Shown here: one piece after another, positions 9,962-20,814 of the stretch
How the letters are laid out: every line of letters begins with the position of its first letter
How positions within the stretch are numbered: the first letter of the stretch is position 1
Assembly (NCBI GenBank): GCA_007115705.1
Contig: QXEO01000239.1
Coordinates: 2,383,477-2,447,476 of the forward strand
Direction: 5' to 3'
From: Dactylis glomerata
Taxonomy: Eukaryota > Streptophyta > Magnoliopsida > Poales > Poaceae
DNA length: 64,000 nucleotides
Notes under the pieces: model-generated
Databases searched by the model: none
The model's input: only the letters and a program-made list of their open reading frames with translations
What the model was told of the DNA's origin: nothing
Program-made: the position numbers and the translations under genes

Positions 9962-12498
9962 TAAAGAAAAGCACTCTTGGGAGATAACCCATTGTTTTAT
10001 TTTTAGTAGTTTTTCTTTTATTTGAGTCTTGGAAGTTATTACTACTGTAATAACCGCTCCTTATCCTTTTTATTTCGTTGTTGTGCCCAGAGAAGCCTCT
10101 AATTTGAGTGAGGTAAGATTTGGGGATGTTGCTGTCCTAAAACTATTTTCGGTACTGCACCGTAAAAATTTGTGAAAATTCTCTGTATATCTTTTGGACC
10201 TGAGATTTCTTGTGCATATGACCCAGGTTATATCCAAACTTTCATTAATTTTACACTTTTTGATTTGAGCAACAGAAAACACCTCAAAAATTCGACCTTT
10301 ATCAGCTGTTCTGTTTTGACAGATTTCTGCCAATATTTGTGTTTGCCACTTTATCGCTTTCTTTTTGAGTTCTTTTGATCATGGAACTTTTGGGGAAGTT
10401 GCTACAGTAGTATATGCTATATATGTGGTCGTTTTAGGTTGAAACCTGAAGCAAAAAAGGGTTGATTATATGTTATGCTTACACTAATGTTGCTAATAGA
10501 TTTGTGTTTAGTTTTGTATGAAGGAAGTTTTCAAGTGTAGGGATTGGAGAATGATGAGATGAGATGAAGAATGGACAAAAGCTCAAGCTTGGGGATGCCC
10601 ATGCATCACCCCAAGAAATATCCAAGAAGTACAAGCGTCAAAGCTTGACCCCTTCTTCATCGGCAAAAATCAGGTCACCTTTCAAGACACTATATTTTTA
10701 TTGCTTCATGCACTATGCGTTTTTCTTGGAGCGTCAGTTGTTTTAGTTTTAGTTTTATTTTGTTTTGTTTGCTGCAATAAATGGTTAGATCACATCATGT
10801 TTCTTTTGGAGGAGATGAACTCGCTTTTCATTTGCCAAGAACACTCTAGTTTTCACACTTATCGTTCAATGAGTGTTCTCTTTTTCTGCTACTGCGTTTA
10901 GCTTGCATTTTTCGCCTTGATTTTTGTTCAGATCTTGTTTTATCTTTGCATCAAGGTGTATTTGGACCTCTGGTATATGTTGGTTTTCCTCAAAAGAGTT
11001 TCCTCAAAAAGGTTTTAATGGTGTTGGAAAAGAGAAAAAAGCTTTATGCAAAAAAGTGGTACAAGAAGGAGCTTGTGTAGACTGCGGCCTAGGCTTTTGC
11101 ATGCCATGCTTGATGTCTTTTTGATAGTATGTTTAGTGGTTTTGCTGTAGCATGACTTGTCTCAAATAACTGAGATTGCTTAATGAGCTTTTGAAAAAAT
11201 CATGCGTTGTTTTTATTATATGGAAGCATTTATTTGGTTTTCTCCTTTGATGCTTTATTTGGGTTGACTTGGCACATGCTTACACCATGTTGACTACAAA
11301 AATAAGTCGCCTATAGCCTCTATGATCATTTAGTTTTTGACTTTTGATGCCATCTTATGCTTCTTTTAATGTTGCTTTGTCGCTTTGCATGATTATGGCC
11401 GTAATTGCTCTCTTAGTTGGTCGCTCCCAGTCTTTTGCTAGCCCTCATTTTGTACTGAGTATGAGCTCTACTCGTGCATCCAACTCCTAAAAACCAAGTT
11501 TGCCATTGTGTCCACTATAAATTCCTATGCATGGTATTTGTAAGCCATTCCAAGTAAATTTTCATGTGCTACCTTTCAAAAACCTTCAAAATACTTCTCA
11601 TTTTGTGACACTGTTTTTAGCTCATGGGGACGTGGTGGTCGGATTTGCTATCTTCCATATTGCTTATTCCAAAAAGAAATAGAAAAAGGAAAAAAGAAAA
11701 GAAAAAAGGCACTCCTCCATGGTATGTGAATGTTGGTGGGCACCCGATGGAATCGGTTAGCCATGGTTTGAGAAAGGAAAAAAGGTGGGGAGGAGTGCCA
11801 AGCTTTATAAAAGAGCACAAAAGTGCCAATCTCTCTCTCAAAAACTTGCTTCATTTTTGTATGGAAGATAGTAAGAACCCCATTGCTAGTCGTTGACAAA
11901 AGCAACCACCTCTCAAAACTCAAGTTTTATCTCTCTGTTTTACAAATGAAAAGCTCTAGCACATGTTTAATCACTGCTTCCCTCCGCGAAGGGCCTTTCT
12001 TTTACTTTTATGTTGAGTCACCACCTTCTATCTGTATGCACCATTAAGAGAGCATAGTTGTCATTCTTAGTATAATGTGCATTGTCCCAAAGTTTTCATT
12101 GATTGATTCATATTGTTGGTTTCACTTGTTCTCAAATTATTTGTATCTAGTCGCCCTCTTAAACTTGAAGGTGTCCTATGCATTTATGTTTTGCTCTCTA
12201 TGAAGGACAAGCTGAAAACCATTTGTATGTTTTTCCTTATGATTTGAACACATGTTTGACTTTCATTGTTTCATTTTCATGATCTTTTGTTTGTGTTCTT
12301 TTTCATGTTATAACATGATTGCTAAGTTTCTTCTATCAAGATTATGTCTTTCATGCCCATGTTTTAAGTTCTTTGATCTCAGCACTCAATGCTTTACCTT
12401 TATGATCAAGATTGTGTAGGTGCATGTCACCTCAAAAATTATTTCTTTTGTTATCACTTACCTACTCGAGGACGAGCAGGAGTTAAGCTTGGGGATGC
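9962..12498 (+). mobile_element. Non-coding internal region and polypurine tract of element A2
   Basis: No conserved ORF. It shares ordered blocks with the minus-strand elements (for example GGGAGATAACCCATTG near 9980, CAAGCTTGGGGATGCCCATG near 10590 and GGGCCTTTCTTTTACTTTTA near 11990). It ends AGTTAAGCTTGGGGATGC before the 3' LTR at 12499, the likely plus-strand primer. The strong conservation of a non-coding internal domain points to packaging or RNA-structure roles rather than coding (inference). Confidence 0.6.
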
Positions 12499-14039
12499 TG
12501 ATACGTCTCAAACGTATCTACAATTTTTGATGCTCCATGCTTGTTTTTACACCATTTACCCAATGTTTCGTTACACTTCGTGGCACTTTTATGCATTTTC
12601 TGGAACTAACCTATTGACAAGATGCCACAGTGCCAGTTCCCTGTTTTCTGCTGTTTTTGTGTTTCAGAAGTGATACACAGGAAATATTCTCGGAATTGGA
12701 CGAAACAAGTTCCTGAAGTCTTATTTTTCCCGGAAGCTTCCAAAGATCCGAAGAGGCGAAGGAGAGGGGCCACAGGCCAGCCTCACACTAGGCCAGCGTG
12801 GCCCAGGCCCTGGTCGCGCCGCCTAGGTGTGAGGAGGCCTGGGGCCACCCCTGATGACGCCCCTTCGCCTAAAAGAAGCCTCGGGACGGAAAACCCTAAG
12901 GGAGTCGACGAAATTTCCAGAACAGTTCCGCAGCGCCGCCGCCGTCGAAGCCAAATTTCGGGGGACAGAAGTCTCTATTCCGACACCCTGCCGGGACGGG
13001 GAAGTGCCCCCGGAGCCATCTCCATCGGTCTCCATCGCCGTCTCCGTCGTCTTCATCGACCTCACCGCCATCTCCATCAACCTTGTTGTCTCCTATGATG
13101 AGGAGGGAGTAGTTCATCCCCGGGGCTGAGGGCTCTGCCGGTAGCTATGTGGTTCACCTCTCTCTCCCATGATGTGATCTTTATGTGATCGTGAGCTTTG
13201 TATCATGTTGAATAAGTAGATGTTACTTTTCTTCATTATGTGTACTCTAGTGTGTTATTAAAGTAATCTATTCCTCCTGCCATGGTGTAACGGTGATAGT
13301 GCGTGCATCATGGTGGTACTTGGTCTAGGCTACGATTGTGATCTTTTATGGATTATGAGAATAATTATCGCTATGATAGTATTGAAGTGATCTATTCCTC
13401 CTTTCATGGTGTAATGTTGACAGTGTGTGCACCGTGTTAGTACTTGGTCTAAGTTGCAATAATATCTATCTTGAGTTGTGCTTTGATTTGGATATCTCTA
13501 TGAGTGGTGTTTGTCAAGTACTTGATGAACTTTGAGGAGTGCTTCGTAGCCCTACGCAATGATTAGTGTTATTCAATAGGAGAGTAATTCAGAGTACCAT
13601 AGTGAAGAGAAGTTATTTATTTGTTCAATTATATTATATTTGTTGGGAGTGTGTCCACTAGTGAAAGTATGATCCCTAGGCCTTGTTTCCAAGCTTTGCA
13701 CATCGTTTACTTGCTGTTTTGTTACTTGTTTGCTTGCTGCCATTTTTATTCCATATTGCATTTACTACTTATAATCATCCATACCACTTGTATTTCACTA
13801 TCTCTTCGCCGAACTAGTGCACCTATACATCTGACAAGTGTATTGGGTGTGTTGAGGACACAAGAGACTTTCTGTATCGTAATTGCAGGGTTGCTTGAGA
13901 GGGATAGCTTTGACCTCTTCCTCCCTGAGTTCGATAAACCTTGGGTGATCCACTTAAGGGAAACTTGCTGCTGCTCTACAAACCTCTGCACTTGGAGGCC
14001 CAACACTGTCTACAAGAACAGAAGCGTGTGTAGACATCA
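12499..14039 (+). repeat. 3' LTR of element A2
   Basis: 1541 bp, the same length as the 5' LTR, starting TGATACGTCTC and ending GACATCA, followed by the target duplication ATGTC (14040-14044). Confidence 0.9.
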
Positions 14040-14044
14040 ATGTC

Positions 14045-15646
14045 TCACAGGACCCATTGGGAAACCCCAAGAGGAAGGTGTGATGAGCACAGCAGTAAGT
14101 TTTCCCTCAGTATGAAACCAAAGTTTAATCGACCAGTAAGAGAAAGAAATCACTTCTAAAGGTTGCTGCTAGCTGACTTTTGGTATGGTGCACTACCGGC
14201 GTCAGTCAACAACGTGGAACCTACACACAACACAACCAAAATACTTTGCCCCAACTTACAGTGAGGTTGTCAATCTCACCAGTTTTGCTGAAAACAAAAG
14301 ATTAAACGTATAGTGTGGAAAGAGATGTTTGTTTGCAGTGAATGAAATAGTACTTGCAGAAAGTAAACAGTGTTTGCAGTAGATGTTATTATCAATGTAA
14401 AAGAATGGACCGGGGTCCATAGTTTACTAGAGGTGTCTCTCCTTTAAGATAAATAACATGCTGGGTGAACAAATTATAGTTGTGCAATTGACAAATAGAG
14501 AATGCATAACAATGCATGTACATGACATGAAGATCGCTATGAGATTCATTTGGGCATTACAACATGATACATAGACCGTAATCCAACTGCATCTATGACT
14601 AATAATCCACCTTCAGGATATCATCCGAACAACCTTTGGGTATTAAGTTGCAAGCAACAAATTATTGCATTAAGCAAAGTGTGTAATGTAAACAATACAA
14701 TTATCCTTGAACAAAAGATTATTGTTTTCTCCCTAGTAGCACCAGCACATCTACAACCTTAGAAGTTATTGTCACTCTCCTAGATTACTAGAGGCATGAA
14801 CCCACTATCAAGCATAAATACTCCCTCTTGGAGTCACTAGCATCTACTTGGCCAAAGCATCTACTAACAACGGAGAGCATGCAAGATCACAAATAACATA
14901 GACATGATAGATCAATAATCAACTTGACATAGTACTCAATATTCATCGGATCCCAACAAACACAACATGTAGAATTACAATAAGATGATCTTGATCATGA
15001 TAGGCAGCTCACAAGATCTAAACATGGAGGCACAAATAGGAGAAGACAACCATCTAGCTACTGCTATGGACCTGTAGTCCAAAGATGAACTACTCACGCA
15101 TCACTCCGGAGGCGGGCATGGCAATGTAGAAGGCCTCTGGTGATGATTCCCCTCTCCGACAAGGTGCTGGAAAGAGCTTCTGAACCCTCTCGAACTAGGG
15201 TCGATGATGGCGGCGGCTTACAGTACTTTTCGTGAATGGAGGCTCGGGCCCTTAGGGTTTTCCCGATGAAGTGAATTTATAGGCGGAAGGGCAAGGTTGG
15301 TGGGCGCCCGAGGGGCCCACACCATGGGGTGGCGTGGCTAGGGGTAGGCCGCGCCACCACCAGGTTTGGCCGGCTCCTGGCTGGTCTCCGTCTCTCCTTC
15401 GGACTCCGTCTTCATGTCAGATAAATAGGAACTTTGGCTTTTGTTTCGTCCAATTCCGAGAATATTTCCTTCAGTAAAAACTGGAATAGAAAAACAGCAG
15501 AAAACAGAAACTGGCACTGTGGCATCTTGTTAATATGTTAGTTCCAGAAAATGCATAAAAATGCCACGAAGTGTAAACAAAATATAAAGCAATTGGTGTA
15601 AAACACGCATGGAGCATCAAAAATTATAGATACGTTTGCAACGTAT
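14045..15646 (-). mobile_element. Solo LTR (A3) interrupted by element A2
   Basis: Together with 7400-7406 (TGATGTC) this forms one minus-strand LTR of about 1.6 kb whose plus-strand left end is TGATGTCTCACAGG. Its right end GATACGTTTGCAACGTAT has lost the last CA. GGCAG precedes it at 7395-7399 and GGCAA follows at 15647-15651, a plausible decayed 5-bp target duplication. No internal sequence is attached on either side, so it is best read as a solo LTR produced by recombination between two LTRs. It is the same family as 2891-3999 and related to the LTRs at 53755 and 59096. Confidence 0.7.
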
Positions 15647-16296
15647 GGCAAACAAGTGCTTCATTGAAGGAAGTGGTGAATGTCATGACCGACATGAGCA
15701 TGGGTCCTTGTGATGCCGTTTGTCCATAAGGGTGCAGTCATCACCGAGGTCGCTCTCCAAGCTATGTGAGGAATCATCTTTGGTGCTATCGATGGATTTG
15801 GGCTCTTTTGAGTCCTTGGCGGTGGCCATGTCGCCCTCACCACCACTGTTAGAGCTTTGTGAGCCACCCACCTTTGTGGATAGTGGAGGTGTGTTGGCAC
15901 CCAACTCTCAGGCTATCTATGAAAAAGAGCTATGTGACTTACTCGTTAGTTTGGAGGCAGTTACCCTGGATATGACAAGGAGATTGCTTGCATCTTGGCG
16001 GGGAATGCTTCTGATGACATAATTAGAAAGGTGGAGAAGTCTCTCTACAAAATAGAGAAGATGCGCATCATAAGGAAAGGTGCTTGATAGACCTATTGTG
16101 GTACTCTAGGTATTGTCGTGTGGAGATTCGTTGGGAGAGTTTGTTTTTTAGTCCGTCGGGAAGTTGCATTTGTTGGGTGTTGTTCGCTTGTGGCTGGTTG
16201 TAATGGTTTTCTCCATGTTTTCCATTAATTAACTGGACATCTCACTTCTTCTTAATTAATAGATTGGGGCAAATCTTTTTGCCCTCATTTCAAAAA
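15647..16296 (+). mobile_element. ORF1-type non-LTR retroposon, segment 3 and poly(A) 3' end
   Basis: Broken coding sequence continuing segment 2, ending in one frame with ASDDIIRKVEKSLYKIEKMR then IIRKGA and a stop near 16088. About 200 bp of 3' untranslated sequence follow, then GATTGGGGCAAATC and an A-tract (16292-16300), the usual 3' end of grass LINE-type elements. The next bases (TGGAACATAT with the A-tract) repeat the sequence at 4114-4128, giving a 13-14-bp target duplication with one mismatch. The element has ORF1 but no RT, so it is non-autonomous or internally deleted. Confidence 0.6.
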
Positions 16297-16672
16297 AAAA
16301 TGGAACATATGATGCCATTAGTTACCAGTATTGAGAGAAGATTGCAAACCTGCTCTGACTTTCTTAGTTATGGAGGTAAACTTGAAATGGTGAACTCTGT
16401 TCTTTCATCACTGCCAACCTTTTACATGTGCACTCTGAAACTTTACAAGCGAATCATTAAGCCGTTGGATAAATATAGGAGACGCTGCCCTTTTGGAGAG
16501 GTGGAGATCTCACAAAGCACAATCCACCTCTGGCAGCTTAGGCTATGGTTTGCAAGCCCAAGTACATGGGTGGTCTAGGGGTTGTGGATCTGAAAGTTTA
16601 GAATGAATGTTTGCTTATGAAACACCTAGATAAATTCTATAATCAAGCTGACCTGCCATGGGTTCATCTCAG
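16297..16672 (+). pseudogene. LINE reverse-transcriptase relic, second part
   Basis: Resumes exactly where the relic at 4128 stopped. The frame gives SIERRLQTCSDFLSYGGKLE and MVNSVLSSLPTFYMCTLKL, then (after a shift) GGLGVVDLKV and MKHLDKFYNQADLPWVHL. These are the standard C-terminal RT/thumb and connection motifs of plant L1-type LINEs. At least one in-frame stop and frame changes make it a pseudogene. It ends where the duplicated low-copy segment begins (ACCATTCAG near 16685). Confidence 0.75.
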
Positions 16673-16923
16673 TAGATTCGCTGACCATTCAGTTTGTTAA
16701 TTATTTGCAGTGATGTTCTGTTAGGCATGGAGGTGGGTCACTTGAGGACCAATGATACACTCTCAGGAGCTAGGCCGCTTGAGTCTGGAGTATGAAGTAG
16801 AGGGTGCTGCTCCACTGTCACTGCTCATGGGACAGGAAGGCAGCTAAAACAAAAGGGCTACAACTAATGTGGCTTGTCAACTTTTATGAATTTACAAGCA
16901 CGCCACAGACGCTTATTAGTTGG

Positions 16924-16930
16924 AAAAAAA
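16924..16930 (-). terminator. Pol III-type T-run after snoRNA-like copy 1
   Basis: Seven consecutive T on the minus strand just downstream of the snoRNA-like sequence. It is conserved in position in all copies (T7 to T9). Confidence 0.6.
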
Positions 16931-17024
16931 GGAAACCAAGTTCATACAAGCTCACTTCACCTGATGATTCAGGTGGAGGTTTGACGACCCAAAGTTGTCA
17001 AAGAGCGTTTCATCACTACAAGGT
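16931..17024 (-). ncRNA. Box C/D snoRNA-like RNA, copy 1
   Basis: Read on the minus strand: box C GTGATGA (17010-17016), an internal CTGA that could be box D', and at the 3' end ATGA (16942-16945) where copy 2 has the canonical box D CTGA. Outside the boxes a terminal stem forms: GT next to box C pairs with AC next to box D, a T-T/T-T mismatch follows, then AAACC pairs with GGTTT. The corresponding stem in copies 3a/3b is GTAACC/GGTTAC, so the sequence changed but pairing was kept. It lies 5 bp downstream of the tRNA-Met-like sequence and upstream of a T7 tract. The guide target is unknown. The box D change may make this copy inactive. Alternative reading: body of a tRNA-derived SINE. Confidence 0.5.
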
Positions 17025-17028
17025 TTTT

Positions 17029-17120
17029 GGGGTGAGAGAGGCTCGAACTCTCGACCTCACGATCACTCACGGTTTAGCTATGAGACCTACGCTCAGGCTA
17101 GCCAACTGCGCCACCACCCC
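17029..17120 (-). tRNA. Elongator tRNA-Met (CAT)-like gene with intron, copy 1 (best preserved)
   Basis: The minus strand begins GGGGTGGTGGCGCAGTTGG and ends GAGTTCGAGCC then TCTCTCACCCC, the plant elongator tRNA-Met framework. The 7-bp acceptor stem GGGGTGG/CTCACCCC region, A box (TGGCGCAGTTGG, 17102-17113) and B box (GAGTTCGAGCC, 17040-17050) are intact. Anticodon CAT is at 17080-17082, followed by about 15 nt that fit the short intron typical of plant tRNA-Met-e. Oddities are a 4-nt insertion (CTGA) in the D arm and a C-to-G change at the start of the 3' half. It may therefore be a pseudo-tRNA that still works as a Pol III promoter for the downstream snoRNA-like RNA. Confidence 0.65.
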
Positions 17121-18401
17121 GTTATGCTATCGAAACGACAGTGACTCTCTTGTACTACAGCAGGATCTATATAATACGTCAATAGAATTCATTGAATGTA
17201 CCTCTGCTGTGACTATTAAGATTTTCCAAATCTCTGAAGAAGGTGTTTGTTTCTTCCCATTCAGGTAAACAGAGCACCCTGAACAGCTGGATGAGAGATG
17301 TAACTGCTGCCATTCGTTAACTCAGCGTTCATTCATGCGTGATGGTAATTATGCAAACATTTCACGGATCAGGCAGACAGGCAGAAGAAGAACATGGAGC
17401 GTGATGCCGTTGGAATCGTCGTTGTCGTCAAGGATAGAATAGACGACGTAGAAGATGAGGCCGAACACAGCAGCAGGATCCTCTCCAAGCTGGTTCTTGC
17501 TCAACCCTGCGCCATCCTGCGAACCCACTTACCTAGAACTCACGATGGTGATTGCCATGGCTGCTCTGTACTCTGAGGGAAATGCAGAAAGTCTGGATGC
17601 CAATAGTTTGGGTACCATAATTTAAAATTGGTCCCGACACTTGCGGACTTGCCGCCTTTGGCGTAACGGATTTCTGTTGAGAAATTCGGCAGAGTCAAGC
17701 AAGTGCAACCAGGCCAATCACAGCCAACTGGATTCAATCAAAGAACTCCAGCAAGCTAGACTCCTAGAGGAAGCAATCTTGTGCTTCCCAAAGAAAGCCA
17801 CACGAGGTTTAGCTAGTAGTAGTCCTTAACAGTATATAATAATTTTGACACAAAATCACTATGTGATATTACGCTGTTACGCACAGCTCCACGCCTTGAA
17901 AGCAGCACACGGTAATTCTTCTCTACATACCTCATTAGTAATTCCACATTGGCAGCTTGTATTTCCTTGAGATCAGACTACCGAAGGAGATCAGTCTGTA
18001 GCATATGATTGCACAACAGCGACAACAGTAGCAGTTTATCACGGTATCCTCTGAAACCTGATAACTTCGTCGTAGGTCTTCCTTTTCTTCAGGTTTGTAT
18101 TGCAGCAAGCATGGGGATCAAACACTCCTCGTTCAGAAACAAGAATTCAGGCCAGATTGTTCCACTGGGCACTGGCCATGTGTTAGTCATTGTGTTTGTT
18201 TGACCACACCTGAAAAAAGAGAAACTAGGTTCAGAGATCACTTACCACAATTCTTTGCAAACAAAAAAGATGACTTATTACAAGCGTGAGAATTCAGGGT
18301 GCATTTCTAGACCGCACAATCAGATTGCGAGCTTATTATACAAGCCGGATCCTCCTTTCAATTTTAGAAATTCGCTGACCATTCAGATTGTTAATTATTT
18401 G
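17121..18401. repeat. Duplicated low-copy segment, unit 1
   Basis: 17357-18370 aligns along its length with 32052-32900 plus 33830-33985, in the same order and orientation (for example AACATTTCACGGATCA, GTGCAACCAGGCCAATCACA, TTACGCTGTTACGCACAGC, ACTTCCTTTTCTTCAGGTTTG). Apart from the gene 3' fragment listed separately, I see no coding sequence. It is low-copy flanking DNA duplicated together with the tRNA/snoRNA cassette. Confidence 0.65.
17357..17490 (-). pseudogene. 3' fragment of an unidentified membrane-protein-like gene, copy 1
   Basis: The minus strand reads VFGLIFYVVYSILDDNDDSN then GITLHVLLLPVCLIREMFA and a stop. It is related to the longer copy at 42633-42884. Only the last 40-50 codons are recognisable, with a hydrophobic segment followed by an Asp-rich patch. 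I do not recognise the family, and there is no start or upstream exon. Confidence 0.4.
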
Positions 18402-18596
18402 CTGTGATGTGGGGGGGAGGCTACAACTAATGTGGTGTTGTGTAATTATAAAGGATAACATAGGAAATTAGGAACAGAATGAAGTTAAAGACTTAAAGTA
18501 TTAGCTCAACTTTACGAATTGACAAGCACGCACCCGAAGCTTAGTTGGAAAAAAAAATGTGACCAAGTTCAGACATGCTCACTTCACCTGATGATT
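18402..18596. repeat. Left 195-bp direct repeat flanking the Gypsy insertion
   Basis: Almost identical to 21369-21562: one substitution (AGGAAATTA against AGGGAATTA) and one G in a G-run. It covers the T9 run and the 3' third of the snoRNA-like sequence (box D CTGA at 18568-18571) and stops inside it at CACCTGATGATT, where Gypsy sequence begins. Confidence 0.85.
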
Positions 18597-20814
18597 GGCC
18601 TACTCCCATGAATGTTAGTCAAGTACGAAGTTTTCACGGTCTTGCTGGTTTTTATCGCCGTTTTGTGAAAGACTTTAGTACTATTGTTGCACCATTAAAT
18701 GAGTTAACAAAGAAAGGTGTTCCTTTTGTGTGGGGCGCAGCCCAAGATCATGCATTTGATGAATTAAAACGTTTGCTTACTTCTGCACCTTTACTTGCAT
18801 TGCCTGATTTTTTAAAGCAATTTGAAGTTGAATGTGATGCTAGTGGTATAGGCATAGGTGGCGTTTTGATGCAAGAGGGTCGTCCTATAGCTTATTTTTC
18901 TGAGAAATTATCTGGTGCTAGACTGAATTATCCTGTTTATGATAAAGAATTGTATGCACTTGTTAGAGTTTTTGAGGTTTGGCAACATTATTTGTGGCCA
19001 AAAGAATTTATCATACATTCTGATCATGAAGCTTTGAAATATTTGAAAGCACAATCCAACCTGCATAGGCGTCTCGCTAAGTGGGTTGAGTTTATTGAAT
19101 CTTTTCCGTACATCATTAAACATAAGAAGGGAAAAGATAATGTGGTTGCTGATGCTCTCTCTAGGAAGAATATGTTATTGACACAACTTGATATTAATAT
19201 TCCTGGTTTAGAGAGTATTTGTGATCTTTATGCAACTGATCATGATTTCGCTGAACCATATCGTTTGTGTGCTTTGAAAAATGCTTGGGAGAAATATCAC
19301 ATACATGATGGGTTTCTATTTCGAGCTAACAAACTATGTGTTCCGGAGTCGTCTTTGCGTTTGCTCTTATTGCAGGAATCACATGCGGGAGGTTTGATGG
19401 GTCACTTTGGGCGTGAGAAGACATTACTCATGCTAGCTGATCACTTCTTTTGGCCCAGGATGAGGCGTGATGTGGACAGGTATGTGCGGCGCTGCATTGT
19501 GTGCAACACATCCAAGTCCAAGCTGAAGCCTCACGGTTTGTATACACCACTACCTGCACCTATTACACCATGGGAAGATATTAGTATGGATTTTGTGCTA
19601 GGATTGCCAAAAACTAAACATGGTCATGATTCTATATTTGTGGTAGTGGATAGATTTTCTAAAATGGCACACTTTATTGCATGTCATAAGAGCGACGATG
19701 CGTCGCATGTGGCTAACCTATTTTTCAGGGATATCGTACGCTTGCATGGAGTGCCCAAGACTATTGTTTCTGACAGGGACGTCAAGTTCATGAGCTACTT
19801 CTGGAAGACCTTATGGGGAAAGCTAGGAACGAAGCTGCTGTTCAGCACTATATGTCATCCCCAAACTGACGGCCAGACCGAGGTGGTGAATCGAACTTTG
19901 TCACAGTTGCTGAGGACAATGATCAAGAAAAATCTGCGGGAGTGGGAAGATTGTTTGCCGCATGTGGAGTTTGCATACAACAGGGCGGTACATTCTACTA
20001 CTCAGCTTTGTCCGTTTGAGGTGGTGTATGGCTTCAAACCTGTTACACCACTAGATTTGTTGCCTCTTCCATTGCATGAGAGAGTTAATATGGAGGCATC
20101 AAAGAGAGCTGATTTTGTGAAGAAAATTCATGAGAAGACTCGAGAGGCTATTGAGAAGAAAGGGAAGAATACTGCTGCTGCTCGCAACAAGTCAAGAAAG
20201 CAGGTTCTTTTTCAGCCCGGTGATATGGTATGGGTGCACCTGCGCAAGGACAGATTTCCTTTGCTTAGGCATTCCAAGTTGAGGCCCCGAGGTGCTGGTC
20301 CCTATAGAGTGCTTGCCAAGATCAATGATAATGCCTACTCGATTGATATTCCTATTGCTGAGTTTGGTGGTGTTAGCAACAGTTTCAATGTGCTGATTTA
20401 TCACCATATGATGGAGATGACCTTGGAGCGTCGAGATCGACGCCTTTTGAAGGGGAGGGAGATGATGAGGACATCCCTACTACACAGCCATCTCCACCTA
20501 CTGTTGATGATCCTATTGTTGCTGATCAAGATAAGTCCAATGATGAGATTCGGATTGGACCAATTACTCGAGCCCGTGCTAAGTTGTTACAACAGCAGGT
20601 GAACTCACTCCTTGCTGAATCTGATATTTATTGTAAGGAGAATTTTATACTGCCTAAGTCTTTGTTTATATGTATGATCAGGTTCATTGGAGAAGAAGGG
20701 GTTCGAGGGAGCGAGGAGATACAACACATGGAGCACGACGTGGTGATCAAGCAAGAGAGCGCGAGGGAGGAGAGGGAGGCCGGCGCCACAAGCATGGAGA
20801 ACATCACCACGTGA
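18597..20814 (+). pseudogene. Gypsy pol fragment: RT thumb, RNase H, integrase
   Basis: Open frame from the upstream repeat (ATG at 18575, not the native start) to 20602. Domains in order: RT thumb (VRSFHGLAGFYRRFVKDFS), RNase H (FEVECDASGIGIGGVL with catalytic Asp; YDKELYALVR; IHSDHEALKYL), integrase zinc-binding H-H-C-C (HAGGLMGHFGREKT ... RRCIVCNTS), catalytic core (SMDFVLGLPKTKHG; DRDVKF; HPQTDGQTEVVNRT) and a basic C-terminal domain. Just after NSFNV (near 20390) the frame shifts by one base. The native tail (GPITRARAKLLQQQVNSLL) continues in another frame to the stop at about 20814. Missing gag, protease and RT palm make it non-functional. Confidence 0.85.

Larger units (their letters stand above)
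7407..14039 (+). mobile_element. Complete non-autonomous LTR retrotransposon (element A2, 6.63 kb)
   Basis: Two 1541-bp LTRs (7407-8947 and 12499-14039) enclose a 3551-bp internal region with a tRNA-Asp-type primer site and a purine tract (AAGCTTGGGGATGC) before the 3' LTR. The 5-bp target duplication ATGTC is present at 7402-7406 and 14040-14044. The two LTRs differ at roughly 34 sites by my count, about 2%. At the commonly used grass LTR rate of 1.3e-8 per site per year that would be under one million years. No protease, RT or integrase is encoded, so it must use enzymes made by other elements. The internal 3' half is shared with the minus-strand elements at 46867-64000. Confidence 0.9.

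Noticed and set aside
16931..17120. tRNA-derived SINE instead of a tRNA/snoRNA cassette
   Set aside because: The copies share long flanks on both sides in the same order, so they arose by segmental duplication. No SINE target duplications or A-tails are visible, although a SINE origin cannot be fully excluded without a genome-wide search.
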